A stretch of DNA of 64,000 nt from Typha latifolia (taxonomy: Eukaryota; Streptophyta; Magnoliopsida; Poales; Typhaceae). A model generated the notes under the pieces. It made no database searches, was not told the DNA's origin, and saw only the letters and a list, made by a program, of their open reading frames with translations. The stretch covers positions 9,441,808-9,505,807 of the forward strand of contig CM034110.1 of the NCBI GenBank assembly GCA_019914945.1, given 5' to 3'. The stretch's first letter is position 1; the number at the start of each line of letters is the position of its first letter. The position numbers were made by a program, and so were the translations under genes. This document shows, one piece after another, positions 46,396-59,302 of this stretch.

Positions 46396-47723
46396 TTACT
46401 CCCAGTCATCCGTCAACTGGTCATCTTCCTCCTTGGGCGGCCTGACCACCACCACCACCCTCCCCAACGCCTCCTTCACCTCCATCTCCATCAACTTCCT
46501 CCCTCTCTCCACCACCAACCTCCCTTCCCTCTCCACCACGTAGGCTCCTCCCTCCTCTGTCACCTCCCTCTCTTTCCGATCCGCCACTACCATCACCGCC
46601 TCCTCCGCCGCCGCCAGAATCCTCCATGGCAACCCCCTTCCATCCTCCATCTCTACCCCCACCGCTTCCTCCGCCGCCAGCACCGGCGCCCACCCAGGCA
46701 GCACCGCCCACCTCATCCACCCTTTCTCCGCCGCCACAATTCCCAGCTCCCCCTCCGATCTACACCTCGACGGCGCCGATACCATCCCCGTCGCTCCCTC
46801 CGCGGCCTTCACCACCGGCACCAGCGCCACCGACGCCGCCTCCGCCACCTCCCCGTACCTCAACCTCACCACCTCCACCGCTACCTTAGTTTCCATCTCC
46901 TCTTCTTCGTCATCTTCCTTGCCTTTACCCTTTGCCTTCTCGATCTCCGCAAGGATTCGGTTCTTGGCGGATTCGGTCTCGGCGGCCTCGAATGCGCGGT
47001 CGAGGGCGGCGTCCCGTTCGGCATCAACGATCACCTCGCGGGAGAGGCGGAAGTGGATGTAGGCGAGGCAGTCGCCGGGGGAGGCGGCGTCGAAGGAGTC
47101 CCACCCGTGCTCGCCGCGGCGACGGGGAAAGTTCTTCATGGCGCGTGCCAGCTCCTGGGCGCCGCGGGGGTCCAGGTGGCGGTCGATGACGAGGGCTGCT
47201 GCTGCGGAGCGCTGCGCGGCGGACAGGAGGCGGAGCTCGTACAGCAGCTCGGCACCGCCGCCGGCGTCGAAATAGGCGACGTGGTCAGGCGGGAAGGAAG
47301 GGGAGTTGAGGAGGAGTCGCGGACCTGGGCGGCGACGACGAGGCGGTTCTGTTCGACGCCGGAGAGGCCGGTGGACTCCTCGATGGAGGAGGGGGTGAAC
47401 CCCTGGCGGGAGAGGGAGGAGATGAGGGGGGCGTAGTCGTGCCATAGCCCGAGGCGGTCGCGGAGTATGGCGAGGAGGTCGGTTGGCGGAAGGGAGCGGT
47501 ACTGTGGGGGGAGAGGGGAGGAGGGAGGAGGGCGGAAGGGTTGGTAGGTCTCGCCGGGAGGGGACGGCGGAGGAGGGGAGAAGGGGAGCCTCCCGCTAGC
47601 AGAGACGGAGAGGGGTCGGTAGTGGCTCCTCCCCTTCTTGGAGACGAGGAAGGGACGGGGATGGTGGTGGTGGTGGGTGGGAAAGAAGGAGGTGGTTGGT
47701 TTGGGATGGGATAGGGAGAGCAT
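46396..47723 (-). CDS. RAF1: RuBisCO accumulation factor 1, chloroplastic, with an apparent 1-nt frameshift
   Basis: Chaperone that binds the RuBisCO large subunit in the chloroplast stroma and helps holoenzyme assembly. Single exon. One frame starts at 47723 with a Ser/Pro/His-rich transit-peptide-like stretch and continues through LPPTDLLAILRDRLGLWHDY and TGLSGVEQNRLVVAAQVRDS (to about codon 137). The remainder (about 300 codons) is in another frame: NSPSFPPDHVAYFDAGGGAE, then RRRGEHGWDSFDAASPGDCL, ending VVVVRPPKEEDDQLTDDWE. Both parts are family-typical and abut with no intron signals, so one base appears to be missing at about 47311-47317 in a CT-rich run. Corrected length would be about 442 aa, the family norm. 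It is either a sequencing error or a real loss-of-function allele. Coding GC is very high. It shares a 355-bp head-to-head promoter with ARP9. Confidence 0.88.
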
Positions 47724-48078
47724 GGCTATGGAGAAGAGGAAGAGGAAGAGGAAGAGGAAGAAGAGGAGGGAGTGGTGGAATAGGGGGGCTTATCCGAGTT
47801 TATCCGTTGAATTGGGTGGGTATTAATAAAGATCGTTAATCTGGGCCGGATAATTCGTCCGAGGGCTATGTCGTAGCCTCGTAGGCCCATTAGTAAATCG
47901 TTCTTTGGTCGGATAACGGGAATAAACCAAATTTATTCCACGTTTATTTCTGAAACTGGGGCCTTTTGGTTGTTCTATTCCTGATTTTTATCCGGCAAAA
48001 AGAAGGAAACTATAAACTTCAGAACTCGCGCTCCCTCACTCTGCACCCCCTTCGCTTCGCGCCATCGAACACACTGCC
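47724..48078. promoter_or_regulatory. Putative bidirectional promoter of RAF1 (-) and ARP9 (+)
   Basis: Only 355 bp separate the two ATGs. The interval has a (GAGGAA)n tract at 47731-47768 in the RAF1 leader and five copies of TTATCCG or its complement CGGATAA at 47790, 47800, 47847, 47910 and 47988. GGATAA contains the I-box core (GATAA) known from light-regulated photosynthesis genes, and TTATCC is also listed as a sugar-repression motif. A GGCCCA-type site occurs near 47883. Confidence 0.65.
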
Positions 48079-48083
48079 ATGGT

Positions 48084-48128
<45 letters not shown>

Positions 48129-51100
48129 TTCATTCTCCTCCTCCCTCTGTCCTGCGCGTCCAATTCTTGTTCTTTATTTCTTGTAATTTTTGCGTCTAAA
48201 CCCTAATCCTGATCTGCTTTCCTTCCTCCAGGATTACCTCAAAACCGTCGTCCCTTCGCAGCTCATAGGCGAACGCGGCTCTAATCTCGTCGTCATCAAT
48301 CCAGGTAAAGAAACCCGAACCCTACTTTTCTTTTTCTCAACTTCTAGGATATCTGTTCCGATATAGTGTTGCAATCCAAGGATTCTTTAGCCTTTTTATT
48401 TGTCTGGAAGAACAATGCATGATGACTTCTGCGAATTACTCGCGAAATTTTTTCTGCCTCTCGTGTAGTCTCGTTTTTGTCATTTTTACAATTATCTGAT
48501 TTATTAATTTGTTTTGTCTTGAAGGATCCGCAAATGTTAGGATAGGGCTTGCAAGTCAACAAGTGCCCTTCAATATCCCTCATTGTATTGCTCGGAATGT
48601 AAAAGGCTTGGACGAGGGAATGAAAAGAGCTGTAAAGGATCAGGTGATGAAGATTAGAATATTGTTAATTGTGAATGTAGACGGTCAAATTCAGTGTTAA
48701 ACTAGTGACTTTGCCATTTCCTCTTTTTTTTCTCGGATACTTAGCTCTTTGTGGCTTGTGTGTTAGATGCTCAATTCTCAAGCAACTCCTGCTCAACAAC
48801 TGGAGCGTGAGAAGGCATATGATATTGTATGGAAAGATTCCATGTTTTGGTTTTTGTATTGTCTTTTCAGGAAGATTATATTTTTTGAAAATTAGGAGGA
48901 TTGCCTTTTGATTTCAGATTGCTTCTTTACTGAAAATACCATTTTTGGATGAAGAAGCAGCAAACAACAATTTTCCTCGTACGGTATGCTCAACTCAACT
49001 GTAGCCATCCATTGATTACATTAAAAGTGTGCTATAAGTTAATTATCAGTGGCTTTTCAACCCTATTTTTTCTTTTATAAGTTATCTATATCTGTCCATC
49101 ATCTTGTATAGTGATGATGTTGCTTATATTTTTCTTAGATAGGGCGCATTGACGGCTATATGCCACATAGTAACAGAAATGATAGTACTTTCACTTGGAC
49201 GACTGTGATGGAAAGGAATCCCGTATCATCCTCGGCGATAGGTAAACCAATTATCCAGTAACAAATTTAGCTACTTTATTTCTCGTTTTATTCAAGCAAC
49301 TGAAATTTTGGAGTCAATAATATACACGTTTTTGGTGAGCTGCTCATATTGCACCCATTGTAATTTAATGATCTTATTGTTGTGGTTGCACTGTCAATGT
49401 TTTTATTTTCTTAGGAGTAGTTCTAAGTGTGGGTTGTAAAAGTCTTTGTTTGTTTGTGAATCATTTATAAAAATCAGAGGATGCTCAAAATGATTCCTTG
49501 GAAACTACAAGTGGCCATGGTAAAGAGCCTAGTTCTGAAGAGTACAAGTTCAAGGAGTTCATATGTGGAGAAGATGCGTTGAGAATTTCTCCTGTAGAGC
49601 CATATTGTCTATGTCGTCCCATCAGGCGAGGGCATTTTAATGTTTCTCAGCACTATCCTTCCCAGCAGGTATGCTTGCATTATATCACAATATTCTTGTA
49701 TGTATAATGCACTATTGCACTCCTGTTTTCTATTTCTGACCTGCCTTAGATAGTAAAGAAAACAAGAATCATTTCAATTTGGTCAGTCCAATTTATCAGG
49801 ATATTTTTTGTTTGAAATTGACACATTATTCATAAGGGTATTACAAATGAGTTATTTCTGGCTGTATTAGAGTCTGTAGAGATGCAAGTTCTTGGGCAGC
49901 TGAGTTGCATTGTATCAAAGTATTATCTTTCACTTTGCTCAAATAATGTGTTCCTTCTCAGTCTTGCTGGTATATTACAAAAGCAGTTTCATCTAGGTCT
50001 TCAGTCTTTCTACACTTAGTTTTCATGGGCTTAAGTTTTGCCTTGTACCAAATGATTGGTATGAATTTACTTACGCGTACCTGATGCGAACTTTTCAATA
50101 ATAGTGAGTTTCCTTTGTTATACTGCAATATTGCATATAGATACTTTAGGATGAATAAGTGATGAAGTAATGTTGCAGAATGCATAATGTCATTGTATGC
50201 TACAGGTTTGTGAAGATTTATATACTATCTGGGACTGGATATTGATTGAGAAGTTGCATATTCAACCGTCAGATAGAAATATGTATTCTGCTATTCTTGT
50301 ATTGCCAGAAACATTTGATAACCGTGGTATTCTTTCTAGCTTACTGTTGCTGCATTTGTCCTTGATAACTGCAGTTTCATTTTGTTGCTGTTATATACTT
50401 TGCATTGTATCTCCTGCTGGCGATTCTTGTCAATGTCAATTCAGGTGTTGTGATTTCATTTGCCTACTCAATTTTAGGAAAAGAGTTACAACTTGATCTT
50501 CTGTATGTTGTTTTCCTTTTGGGTATTAGTTAGACAAAGTTTAAGTAGACTTATATATGACATTAGTTCCTTCTAAAGAAATAAATTTTGCTTTTAACTT
50601 ATCTGTGGATGTCTAGGGTATACTGTTTAAAAGTTTGTCTATTTATTATGCCTTTCTGATTAGTCACAAATGCTTGTAAATTTAGGTGGGTAGAATTTGT
50701 GTTTTGTACTTAATATTGGAATTGGATGCAAGTATCTAGCATTATAAAAGCAGGGTTAAATTCATAATATACAAGTTATCTTAAATGTATAAGACAGTGC
50801 TTATATGGATTTAGAGATACAGTTGAAAGTTATGCAATTATAGCTGGCCAAACATGGATAGTTATCTATATTTACCCATATGAACAAATTTAGATCCATA
50901 TCTTGATAAACTTAGATTGGAAAATTAAAAACCTATTGCTTTTTGATAATTTTTAAACAAATTATGTGGTGCTGTTATACAATCCTTTTTAATGGTGGCT
51001 TACACAAGATTCCTATTCCAGAAGCCACTATAAAGCTAACAATGTCAACATAAAAGATTTAGCATGAGAACAATTAAGAATTACCTTTTTCACATCAATC

Positions 51101-54100
51101 TTGTTGTTTCACTTCGAAGATGTATCATGGTAGTGTATTTTTTTCTAAATCTCCTAAGGAAGGTATTATTTTTCATATTTTGGTTCATTTTGCATAAGAC
51201 AAGGATACCACATGATCAGCTATAATTGTACATTGCTTTATTTTCAATATCTTTTCTGTTTATCTAGTTGAGGCACCTCTAATACGGATTCATATGTCAT
51301 ATAAATATTATTACATTCTTTATTACATAACTGCATTTTCCGTTTCTGCAACTGCTCGTGAAGTGATGCTTTTTTTGTATAATTTAAATATTTTTATGAT
51401 TCTTCTGCAGAAATTAAAGAAATGCTTTCTATCGTATTGCGTGATTTAAGGTTCAGCACAGCGGTGGTTCACCAGGTTTGTGATGGATTGCACTTCCTGG
51501 TGGTCAAGTGTGAATATATGATTTTTTTCCCCTGAACCACGTTATGCTTCCTTTGAGGTTTAATGTCTTATTTATCAGCTAACTTTTTCATACTTAGATT
51601 CTATGAAGGAACAAGAGCATTTCATTCACAGTTTGGAGGTTGTATGATTGCAGTCCACCATATGGTTTATTGGTCCATTAGAGTGATATCGCATTCTAAT
51701 CATTTTGTTTCTGCTCTTTCCTTGTAAGGTCTTGGAAATTTTATTAGCTGGTTTATTATTACTATATATGCATCCAGACAGGTAGATTCACATGAATGCA
51801 TTGAAGTAATGAACATTTTAAGTTTTCATGGGAATGAGATATTTGGACATTATATGTTTATGGCAAGCCACACAATAATTATCTTATTCTACTGTTATAG
51901 TTTACTATTCTTTGTCTGTTGAAATGGACCTGGCCAACTGACGGGCCTAATTTAATAGATATTTGGACTCCTAACTTTCTCTGCCCCCAAGGCCAGAAAC
52001 TATTCTCTTTCTACTTTTAGGTGTTCTCCTTTCCCAATATCTAATCATTTTATAACCAAATTTCTTCTTATAGGAAGGTCTAGCTGCAGCCTTTGGAAAT
52101 GGATTATCAACAGCATGTGTCGTGAACATTGGTGCTCATATTACAACTATAACTTGTGTAGAGGCAAGAATCCTGATGTAATCTCTGTTTAAGTTTACTA
52201 GTCTTTCTCGTCATTATTCCATGTATGTAACAATTTGAGCATCTAGTCTTGTTTATAAAGAATCTACACTTGTCGGCTCTTGACTTTATTTTGTCTCCAG
52301 GATGGAGTAGCTTTGCCTTCTACAAGCATGACATTGCCATATGGTGGAGAGGTATAACAAGATACTAATTTTGTTTTGGATCTGACAAACTTCCTTCTAT
52401 TTTTTCTTCATGCATGGTAGCATTAATAATAGTCCATATACTCTGGATATAGTTCTGCTACTTGGAGCCATTATCTTTCACTATCTCATCCGTCAATCAG
52501 TTGAACCAAATTCTTTCATTCTTGCAGGATATCTCAAGATGTCTTTTATGGGTTCAACGTCATCATCAGACATGGCCATCCATCCAGACCGATCCAATGG
52601 GCAAGCCTATTGATATGTTAATGCTCAACAAAATAAAAGAATCATATTGTCAGATTAGGGTGAGTTCTATATTATTAGTGAATCAGCAGATGATTCTATT
52701 TATTTCTCCATCGTCACTAAATTGCTGTCAAGCCTTCTAATTTCTGTTTTCCGAAACCATCATTTATGATGTTTTATTGTGTTCATTCCTTGATGTTCTT
52801 GTCCTGAGAATGCCTGCTGCCCTTTCAGCGTAGAAGAGAGGTTTTGTTAGTTAATGTACTTCTTGGTAATGTTTCTTACTTGTTTCGAGAATTCTCTTTA
52901 AGGTAATATTTGATTAATACTATAAATCATTTAGTTGTTAATTGTCCAGAAATCTATACCCTTTTTCTTTGTTTTTGTATCAAAGTATGAATGCTTTCTC
53001 AAATTTTTGTATCTTACAGGAGGGGGAATTTGATGCTGTTGCTGTAGTTCATTCGTATGAGCAAGACAGGCCTGTTGGTTCACATAAGACGAGACTGTCA
53101 TCTCTAAATGTAATTCTTCTTGAATATGAATTGCACACTTGGTCCTACTACTAATTTTTCTTTAAATTCATTCTTTGGTGAACTCACGGATTATAAGATG
53201 AACTCATGCCCCTTTATTGAAGTGAGTTTTGTATATTGCTGGGCTATGCTGCTTGTAATATTCTTTACCATCATTTCCTGTTTTCATTACTGTGTGTTCT
53301 ACATAAATGTCATTTTTTTAAGCATACCAACATAGATCCCTGTATCATACTAGCATTTGTTAATTAAATTATGTCTTACAAAACAAGATGATTTTTATGT
53401 TATTTTCCTTGACATGTATGCTGTCAGTTTGAATTCTTTGCCTAATTTTGGTCTATTTTATAAATTAGACTCTCTTTGTTGTGATGAACTGATTATTCAT
53501 GTCAGGTTCCTCCTATGGGTCTCTTCTACCCAACGCTCTTTGTTAAAGAAGAGTACCCGCCACCTCCACGCTCTTGGTAAGATATCAGTTTTGTCACTTA
53601 TTAATGGAAAGCATTTATTTCTGTCATCTATTAGTGCACTTGCATTGCGCTGTTATTAGGTTTCATGACTATGAAGATATGCTGGAAGATACTTGGCATA
53701 TGGAGTTCTCTAGAAGGCCTGACATGCCAGATGGCCTTTATATGACTTCTAATGGTGCATTTAGCATGTGGGAGAACTACCCAGTATTTCCGACCAGGTC
53801 AAAGAAGGAAGAAAATGTTGGCCTTGCAGAGGCAATTTCTAGTAGTATACTTTCAACAGGTGATATTTTGCCTTTTTCTGCTTTTAGTTTTTACACAGTA
53901 GGAAATAATTGTTGTATTTTACTGGTGTTCTCTCATATTAAACTAGCAGGGCGCATTGATCTTCAAAGGAAGCTGTTCTCTAGCATTCAACTGGTAAGGT
54001 GAATGAAGCTTTTGAAAATGAAAATGATTACATGATTGACAGAGTACAGTTACTGTTTCAGATTGGTGGAGTAGCTCTGACAGCTGGTCTTGTGGGAACA

Positions 54101-55954
54101 GTGGAAGAAAGGTATTTAGTTCTATTTTGATGAAAATTGATTATATGCAGCTGTCAGCAGTAGAGGAGTGTAACTAACTGATCGCATTAGATGATGTTAA
54201 AGTTAATCCATACTTATGATTAAAAATCACATTGCTATTTTATCCTTGGTTCATGTAGCTCTCCTGACCTCTTATTTCTCTCTCTGTTCACCTTATATAC
54301 TTTGTACTTAAGTCATCATAAATTTTTTGTTTATGGTGAGTAATAAATACATTTTAAAAGGTAAATCACCATACATTCTTGCAGTTGTGAATTGTTTATG
54401 TGCAATTTCGCATTTAGAAAGTGAAACCGCCTTTGTCTATGTTTTTAAAAATATGCTCGACAGCTCGAATATGCACTCTAGGTGGATTTTATACTTTCTT
54501 GTGTATATAAAAAAAATCCCAAATTATTTTCACAATAGGAGCTAGCTAAAACTTAATTGAGCAATTACATTTTGCTCCTATATGACCTTGGACTTGGACA
54601 AGTTTGGCCTGAAACTAGTGGTAGAAGCTGAAAGGAACTAGTTGGAACCAAAACTACTGGAACTTCCTGAAATGCTGAAACTGACATATCTTTTAAGTTT
54701 TTGTTATAGGTGAACTGTAAATGTATATTGTCTTCATTCTCTGCATTACTTATATCCTTCTTGAAGTTAAGCTTTGTTCTTGCATTAAAATGAGAGATGT
54801 AGTTGATGTAATCAGAATTGGATGCCTCAATTTTCTTTTCCTTCTGAGCAGTGAGCAGTAGTATCTAACCAGTGGTTAGTTGATTTTGAATTAAAGACTG
54901 TTGTCTTTGCTTATATCTGTAATCTTGGCATTTTTTGCTTTCAGGGTTCTGCATGCTATTCCATCAAATGAAGCAATTGACACAGTTGAGGTCAGCATCT
55001 GCCCATAGATGTGTAGTTGAAACAGAAAATTCTTTAGTGGAAAGCCTGTTCAAATGTTTCGACAACCTTTTGCAACCTATATTTAATCTTAAGTTGTCAT
55101 ATTTTTAATTCATCACAAAAAAATTTCACCTTTATTTTTCTTCAGATTTAAGTGTTTGCAAATTTAGATATTTCTAAAAGAAGAGATTTACTATAGCTGA
55201 ATTGCTAATCTTTCTAGAAACACAATTGTTCAGTTATGCTCTGATCAGTACATCTATTAATTCTTTTGTTCTCAAATGCAAGTTCCAATAGTTAAGGTGT
55301 TTTTTTAAAGCTAATCTCTGTTTCTTCTATTATGCAAGACAATTGATTTTTTTTATTGTAATTTGAGCAGGTGCTGCAATCAAGAAGTGATCCACAATTT
55401 GTATCATGGAAGGGAGGAGCAGTAAGTCTTGTCTATCCTTATTGACCATATACTTTTTAGTACCATGTTGTGCCCATGCAGTAAGTGGATGCATGTACTT
55501 CTCAAGATATATTCATTGTTGATCTTCTTCCCCATTCTGGATAGTGGATTGAATATCCTTGCTGTCATTCTGAATAGTAGTTCTTACTGTTGATTCTTTT
55601 TTTTTCTTTATACTAAAATGGGGAAGTTTTTAAACTTTTATGGCACTTACATATAAGAATCTTTTATGTCGTCTTTTTTTTGCAATTGCAATGCAAATCA
55701 GGAATCCATTGTAGATTTATATATATATTCTGCAAAACTTCTTTGTTTGGCAAGTGATCAATTTGCAGAGCTTATATGTTTATCCTAAATTAAAATTTTC
55801 CTGATATCAGATTCTTGGCATCCTTGATTTTGGGCGAGAGGCTTGGATTCATAGAGAGGACTGGATTCGAAATGGTATTCCCATTGGGAGTGGCAGAAAG
55901 TACAAAGATTCATACTTCCTTCAAGCACAGGCGATGTGTTATTATAATTCCTGA
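48079..55954 (+). CDS. ARP9: Plant actin-related protein 9 (ARP9)
   Basis: Actin-fold protein of 589 aa (Arabidopsis ARP9 is about 596 aa). It is a plant-type ARP of poorly known function, unlike yeast Arp9. Twenty coding exons: 48079-48081, 48232-48304, 48525-48643, 48767-48826, 48918-48983, 49139-49241, 49478-49668, 50206-50326, 51411-51475, 52074-52163, 52301-52351, 52528-52659, 53020-53109, 53506-53576, 53660-53859, 53950-53993, 54062-54111, 54945-54990, 55371-55421 and 55811-55954. All phases fit. The first coding exon is only ATG; its intron (48082-48231) carries a (CT)n tract and a telo-box AAACCCTAA. Diagnostic blocks are DYLKTVVPSQL, VINPGSANVRIGLAS, CLCRPIRRGHFNVS, VVNIGAHITTITCVE, EDMLEDTW and the actin-like IGGVALTAGLVGTVEERVL. 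The intron after GTAGAG (52164-52300) appears to be of the GC-AG class. A low-complexity acidic linker follows exon 6. Confidence 0.93.
48087..48124. repeat. (CT)n microsatellite in ARP9 intron 1
   Basis: About 19 CT units beginning 6 bp after the donor site. Confidence 0.92.
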
Positions 55955-56163
55955 CAGGTAGTTTATGTCATGTCTAGCTTTTACCTCAAATTGATCCTTC
56001 TCTGTGCCTGTGTCAAGAAGTGGTTTCTAGGCAAGGAATATATATATAGCTAGCTTGACTAGAAAGAATTTTTTCTGATGTCTTCATTTTAGGTAATGCC
56101 TTAACTGGTGAATCCTTGGATAGTTTTTCCACACTTAAGAAATAAAATTCACACTCATTGATG
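55955..56163. other. ARP9 3' UTR region
   Basis: Sequence directly after the ARP9 stop codon, with no other feature. Confidence 0.5.
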
Positions 56164-56459
56164 TGCTTGATCAGTTGCACATTTAAGTTCTCGAAAGTTT
56201 TTTTATTTTTTATTTGAGAGAGAGAGAATTTAGTAGGAGATTTATATGCATTAGCCTTTTGTAGATTCATTTCATTGTTGGGTTTTCAACATTACTTAAC
56301 ACGTGTATCCCTACTTTGCTTGATCAGTTGCACATTTAAGTTCTCGAAAGTTTCTTCTTTGAGAGAGAATTTAGTAGGAGATTTATATGCATAAGCCTTT
56401 TGTAGATTCATTTCATTGTTGGGTTTTCAACATTACTTAACGCTCGCGTATCCCTACTG
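56164..56459. repeat. Tandem duplication, ~150-bp unit, two copies
   Basis: Copy 1 is 56164-56316 and copy 2 is 56317-56459. Both start TGCTTGATCAGTTGCACATT and continue through a GAGAGAGA run, TTTAGTAGGAGATTTATATG and GGGTTTTCAACATTACTTAA. They differ mainly by a T-rich indel of about 10 bp, so the duplication is recent. Confidence 0.92.
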
Positions 56460-59302
56460 TATGTCTCTTTATTCTGATCTTATACATGTTTTTGAGCGCT
56501 AAGCATGGGTTACCCCCTTTTCAGCCTGGCCTGGCACAATTTAATGACAAACAGATGCACGGTTGAGTTACTATTGGATTGGAGAATTGCCAGACTCGTA
56601 CCTACATGATTAAGGTTACTCTTGTCTGGAGTTGTAAGGTGATCTACTGATTGTATTCGATGTAATGCACAATGGAATGATAATCTACGTACTCGTTGTT
56701 TATCACGATGGTGCACACGAATGGTGGCTGGGAGTCACAACGGCAAGACATTTGAAATGGGAGGATGAGTGATGCTTCAGAAACAACATGAAACATTTGC
56801 CGAAGTCATTTGCTAAGAAAGTTTTGTTTTCGTATTTCTCAGGCTTTACTATTATCCCTTGATTACGTAATGATCTATGTAAATAAAGATGATTTCTTAT
56901 GCTTGCCTGCCCATAAATTTTTCCTCTTAAATTGTTATTTTCAAATGATTAAACTGCCATTTCTGAGGTGCAACCGCATCCGTTTGCTTGAGTTCATCTG
57001 TGCATGACTATGTGGTTATGTTGTTGATACTTGATAGCATCACTACATCTCTGGGAAAACGAAAAAACTCTTATTTTTAAGTCCCCTCTACTACTGAAAG
57101 CGGATGCTCTGCAGGTCTCTATCCAGGAATTTCCTACACGACAAGTACTAATCCCAACACTTAGAAATCCTCTCCTCCAAATTCCCCACCGCTTCCTTAC
57201 GCGTTTCTTCCTTTATTCACCAAAGCCAGTTCAGATCCACGTCTTCTTCCGGTCAAAAGGCTTAACTTGTTCAACTATTTTAGCCCTTGAGGCGAGGAGA
57301 GTTGGGACTAGTAGAGGTGATGATGCCATTGTTTGTCCTAAGTGGATAATTTAACACATACATACATGCATATTATTTTAGGGTTTAGGGCGTCATGGAC
57401 TTAGAAAAATTGCCCCTATAGCAGACTACACTAAAAAGAATAAATAATAGTTCGTAGATGGGGTTTGAAAGCAAAGGGATTACGTTGTGTCATGCGACCA
57501 GTAGGCAGGACCGCTCGTGTGGCCTTCTATGTCCCCAATTTTTATTTGGAAAGAAAAAAGAAGTTAATTAAAAGGATTAATTATGAGGATAGGTAAATGT
57601 ACACATGTGCACCTTAATAGTCTTTGATTAGGCTTGACAATGACCCAAGTGGCCGAAGGAAGATGACAGGATCCAATACAGTACTGTATATAAGTCCAAA
57701 TGTATCGTACGCTTCGTAGTGGAATTTTTTCATCCTACACCCTGTATTTTCTTATTATATCATAGAAAATGTTCTACCTGGAGTGTCCAGTAACAACTAT
57801 AGGGGATAGTTCAAGGTGCTTTTTGGAATTTAAAGTAGTTAAAAAGATAAATATACATAGAGCAAGGTGTGAAACGAAAAGATATGCTAAATATGAATTG
57901 GATACAGGTGTACCGAAGCTAGCCGCGTGTGTATACAGGCTGGTTCCACTTTTAGATGAGTCAGACGTGTCCGCTTCCACGTGTCACGCACACCGACACA
58001 ACGATCTCATCGAAATCAAGAACTTGGAAGCAAGATGATTAAGTGATCTATAATTACTAATCCCATAAACCATAGTGAGCTATGCATGCCATCTAACTCC
58101 TTAATTATATTTCCAACCTAGACGAGAAAGATCGCCACGCCAACTAGATTAATTAGTTGTTAAGTAATTTAAAATTCTTGGAAGGTAGAAGGAAACAAAG
58201 AAACCCTAGAATTTGGGCAATCATCTAAACACGTGCGGTGGCCCCCCCCCACCTATGACTTCAATGTCGGCTTGACCGGCCTACTTAGACCGGTTTCGGT
58301 TACTTTGCACCACCTCCTTTGACCAACCTCCAATCTCGCACCCGAATAACTATCCAGAATAAACTATTCACTATTCCCCCGCCTTTCCGCTATTCCAGGA
58401 ATAAATGGGCAAATTTTAGCGGGCAATTCCGGGTGGCTGTAAATTTTAAGCAGAGATAATCTATCCGTAGGTTCGCAAATAAATAGCATGCCTTTAAATT
58501 TCAAAATTTAGTTCATTATTAACTACACTTACAGCGTTAATTATGTGTATTAATTGCGGGGAAGGCATGCGATAAGTACATATGGCACATATATATATGT
58601 AAAGTCTTCATAGATTTTTGTTTGTTTGTTTAAGCAATGATTAATTAGTGCGTATGTTATTAGTAACAACCTTATCACTACTACGTGGCATGCATAGTCG
58701 CAACAACTCTTAACAAACTTGTAATTAGTATAGATTTAATCTTTTTGATTTCATGCTGTATTAAAGTTTCATTTTTCGAGATAACCACCCAATGATCAGT
58801 ACTTGACTATGATAGAGGATTATAAAAAAAATGAAATCAATTGAACAAATAATGATAATAATAAAAACTGTCGTTAATTAATCAAATAATAAACATCTCG
58901 AATTCCGCTTATTGTCTCCCATGGAGAAGATACACATCCTATTGATAGATGTGACAAGCTCCAATGGCTTAGCTAAGCTGATCAAGATTTATATCGACTT
59001 AATTATCATTAGAAAGTACTTCTTGAATTGGCCCATCAAATGGCTATTAATTGTTCAACAAACAAATGAATTAATAAGCATTAATAAATAAAGAACAAAA
59101 CTAGAAATTAAGAACAAACTAATGAAGCTTGTAGCCCATCTGGGCGACCGAGCCAAATTTATTATCCATCGAACTGTGATGCACAGTCCTCTTATTCTAC
59201 TTCTTATAAGCAAGCAGCCGGTGCACTTCCTAGCCCTACAAGGAAACTAAGAAATTATACTAGCTATCAAGTCAAGGATCAACCTGATCACAATAACAAA
59301 AG
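56460..59302. other. Intergenic and promoter region of the first LOB-domain gene
   Basis: No gene recognised. It has a reverse telo-box-like AGGGTTTAGGG near 57379, a C10 run at about 58232-58241 and a single auxin-response-like TGTCTC at 58913-58918, about 385 bp before the LOB ATG. ORFs at 57031-57354 and 57769-58038 show no motif. Confidence 0.5.

Noticed and set aside
46351..47436. Long plus-strand ORF opposite RAF1
   Set aside because: It is a His/Pro/Arg-rich antisense shadow caused by the high GC of RAF1; the minus-strand product matches a known family.
57375..57392. Telomere-like AGGGTTTAGGG
   Set aside because: Only about 1.5 units; a telo-box-sized motif, not an interstitial telomere array.
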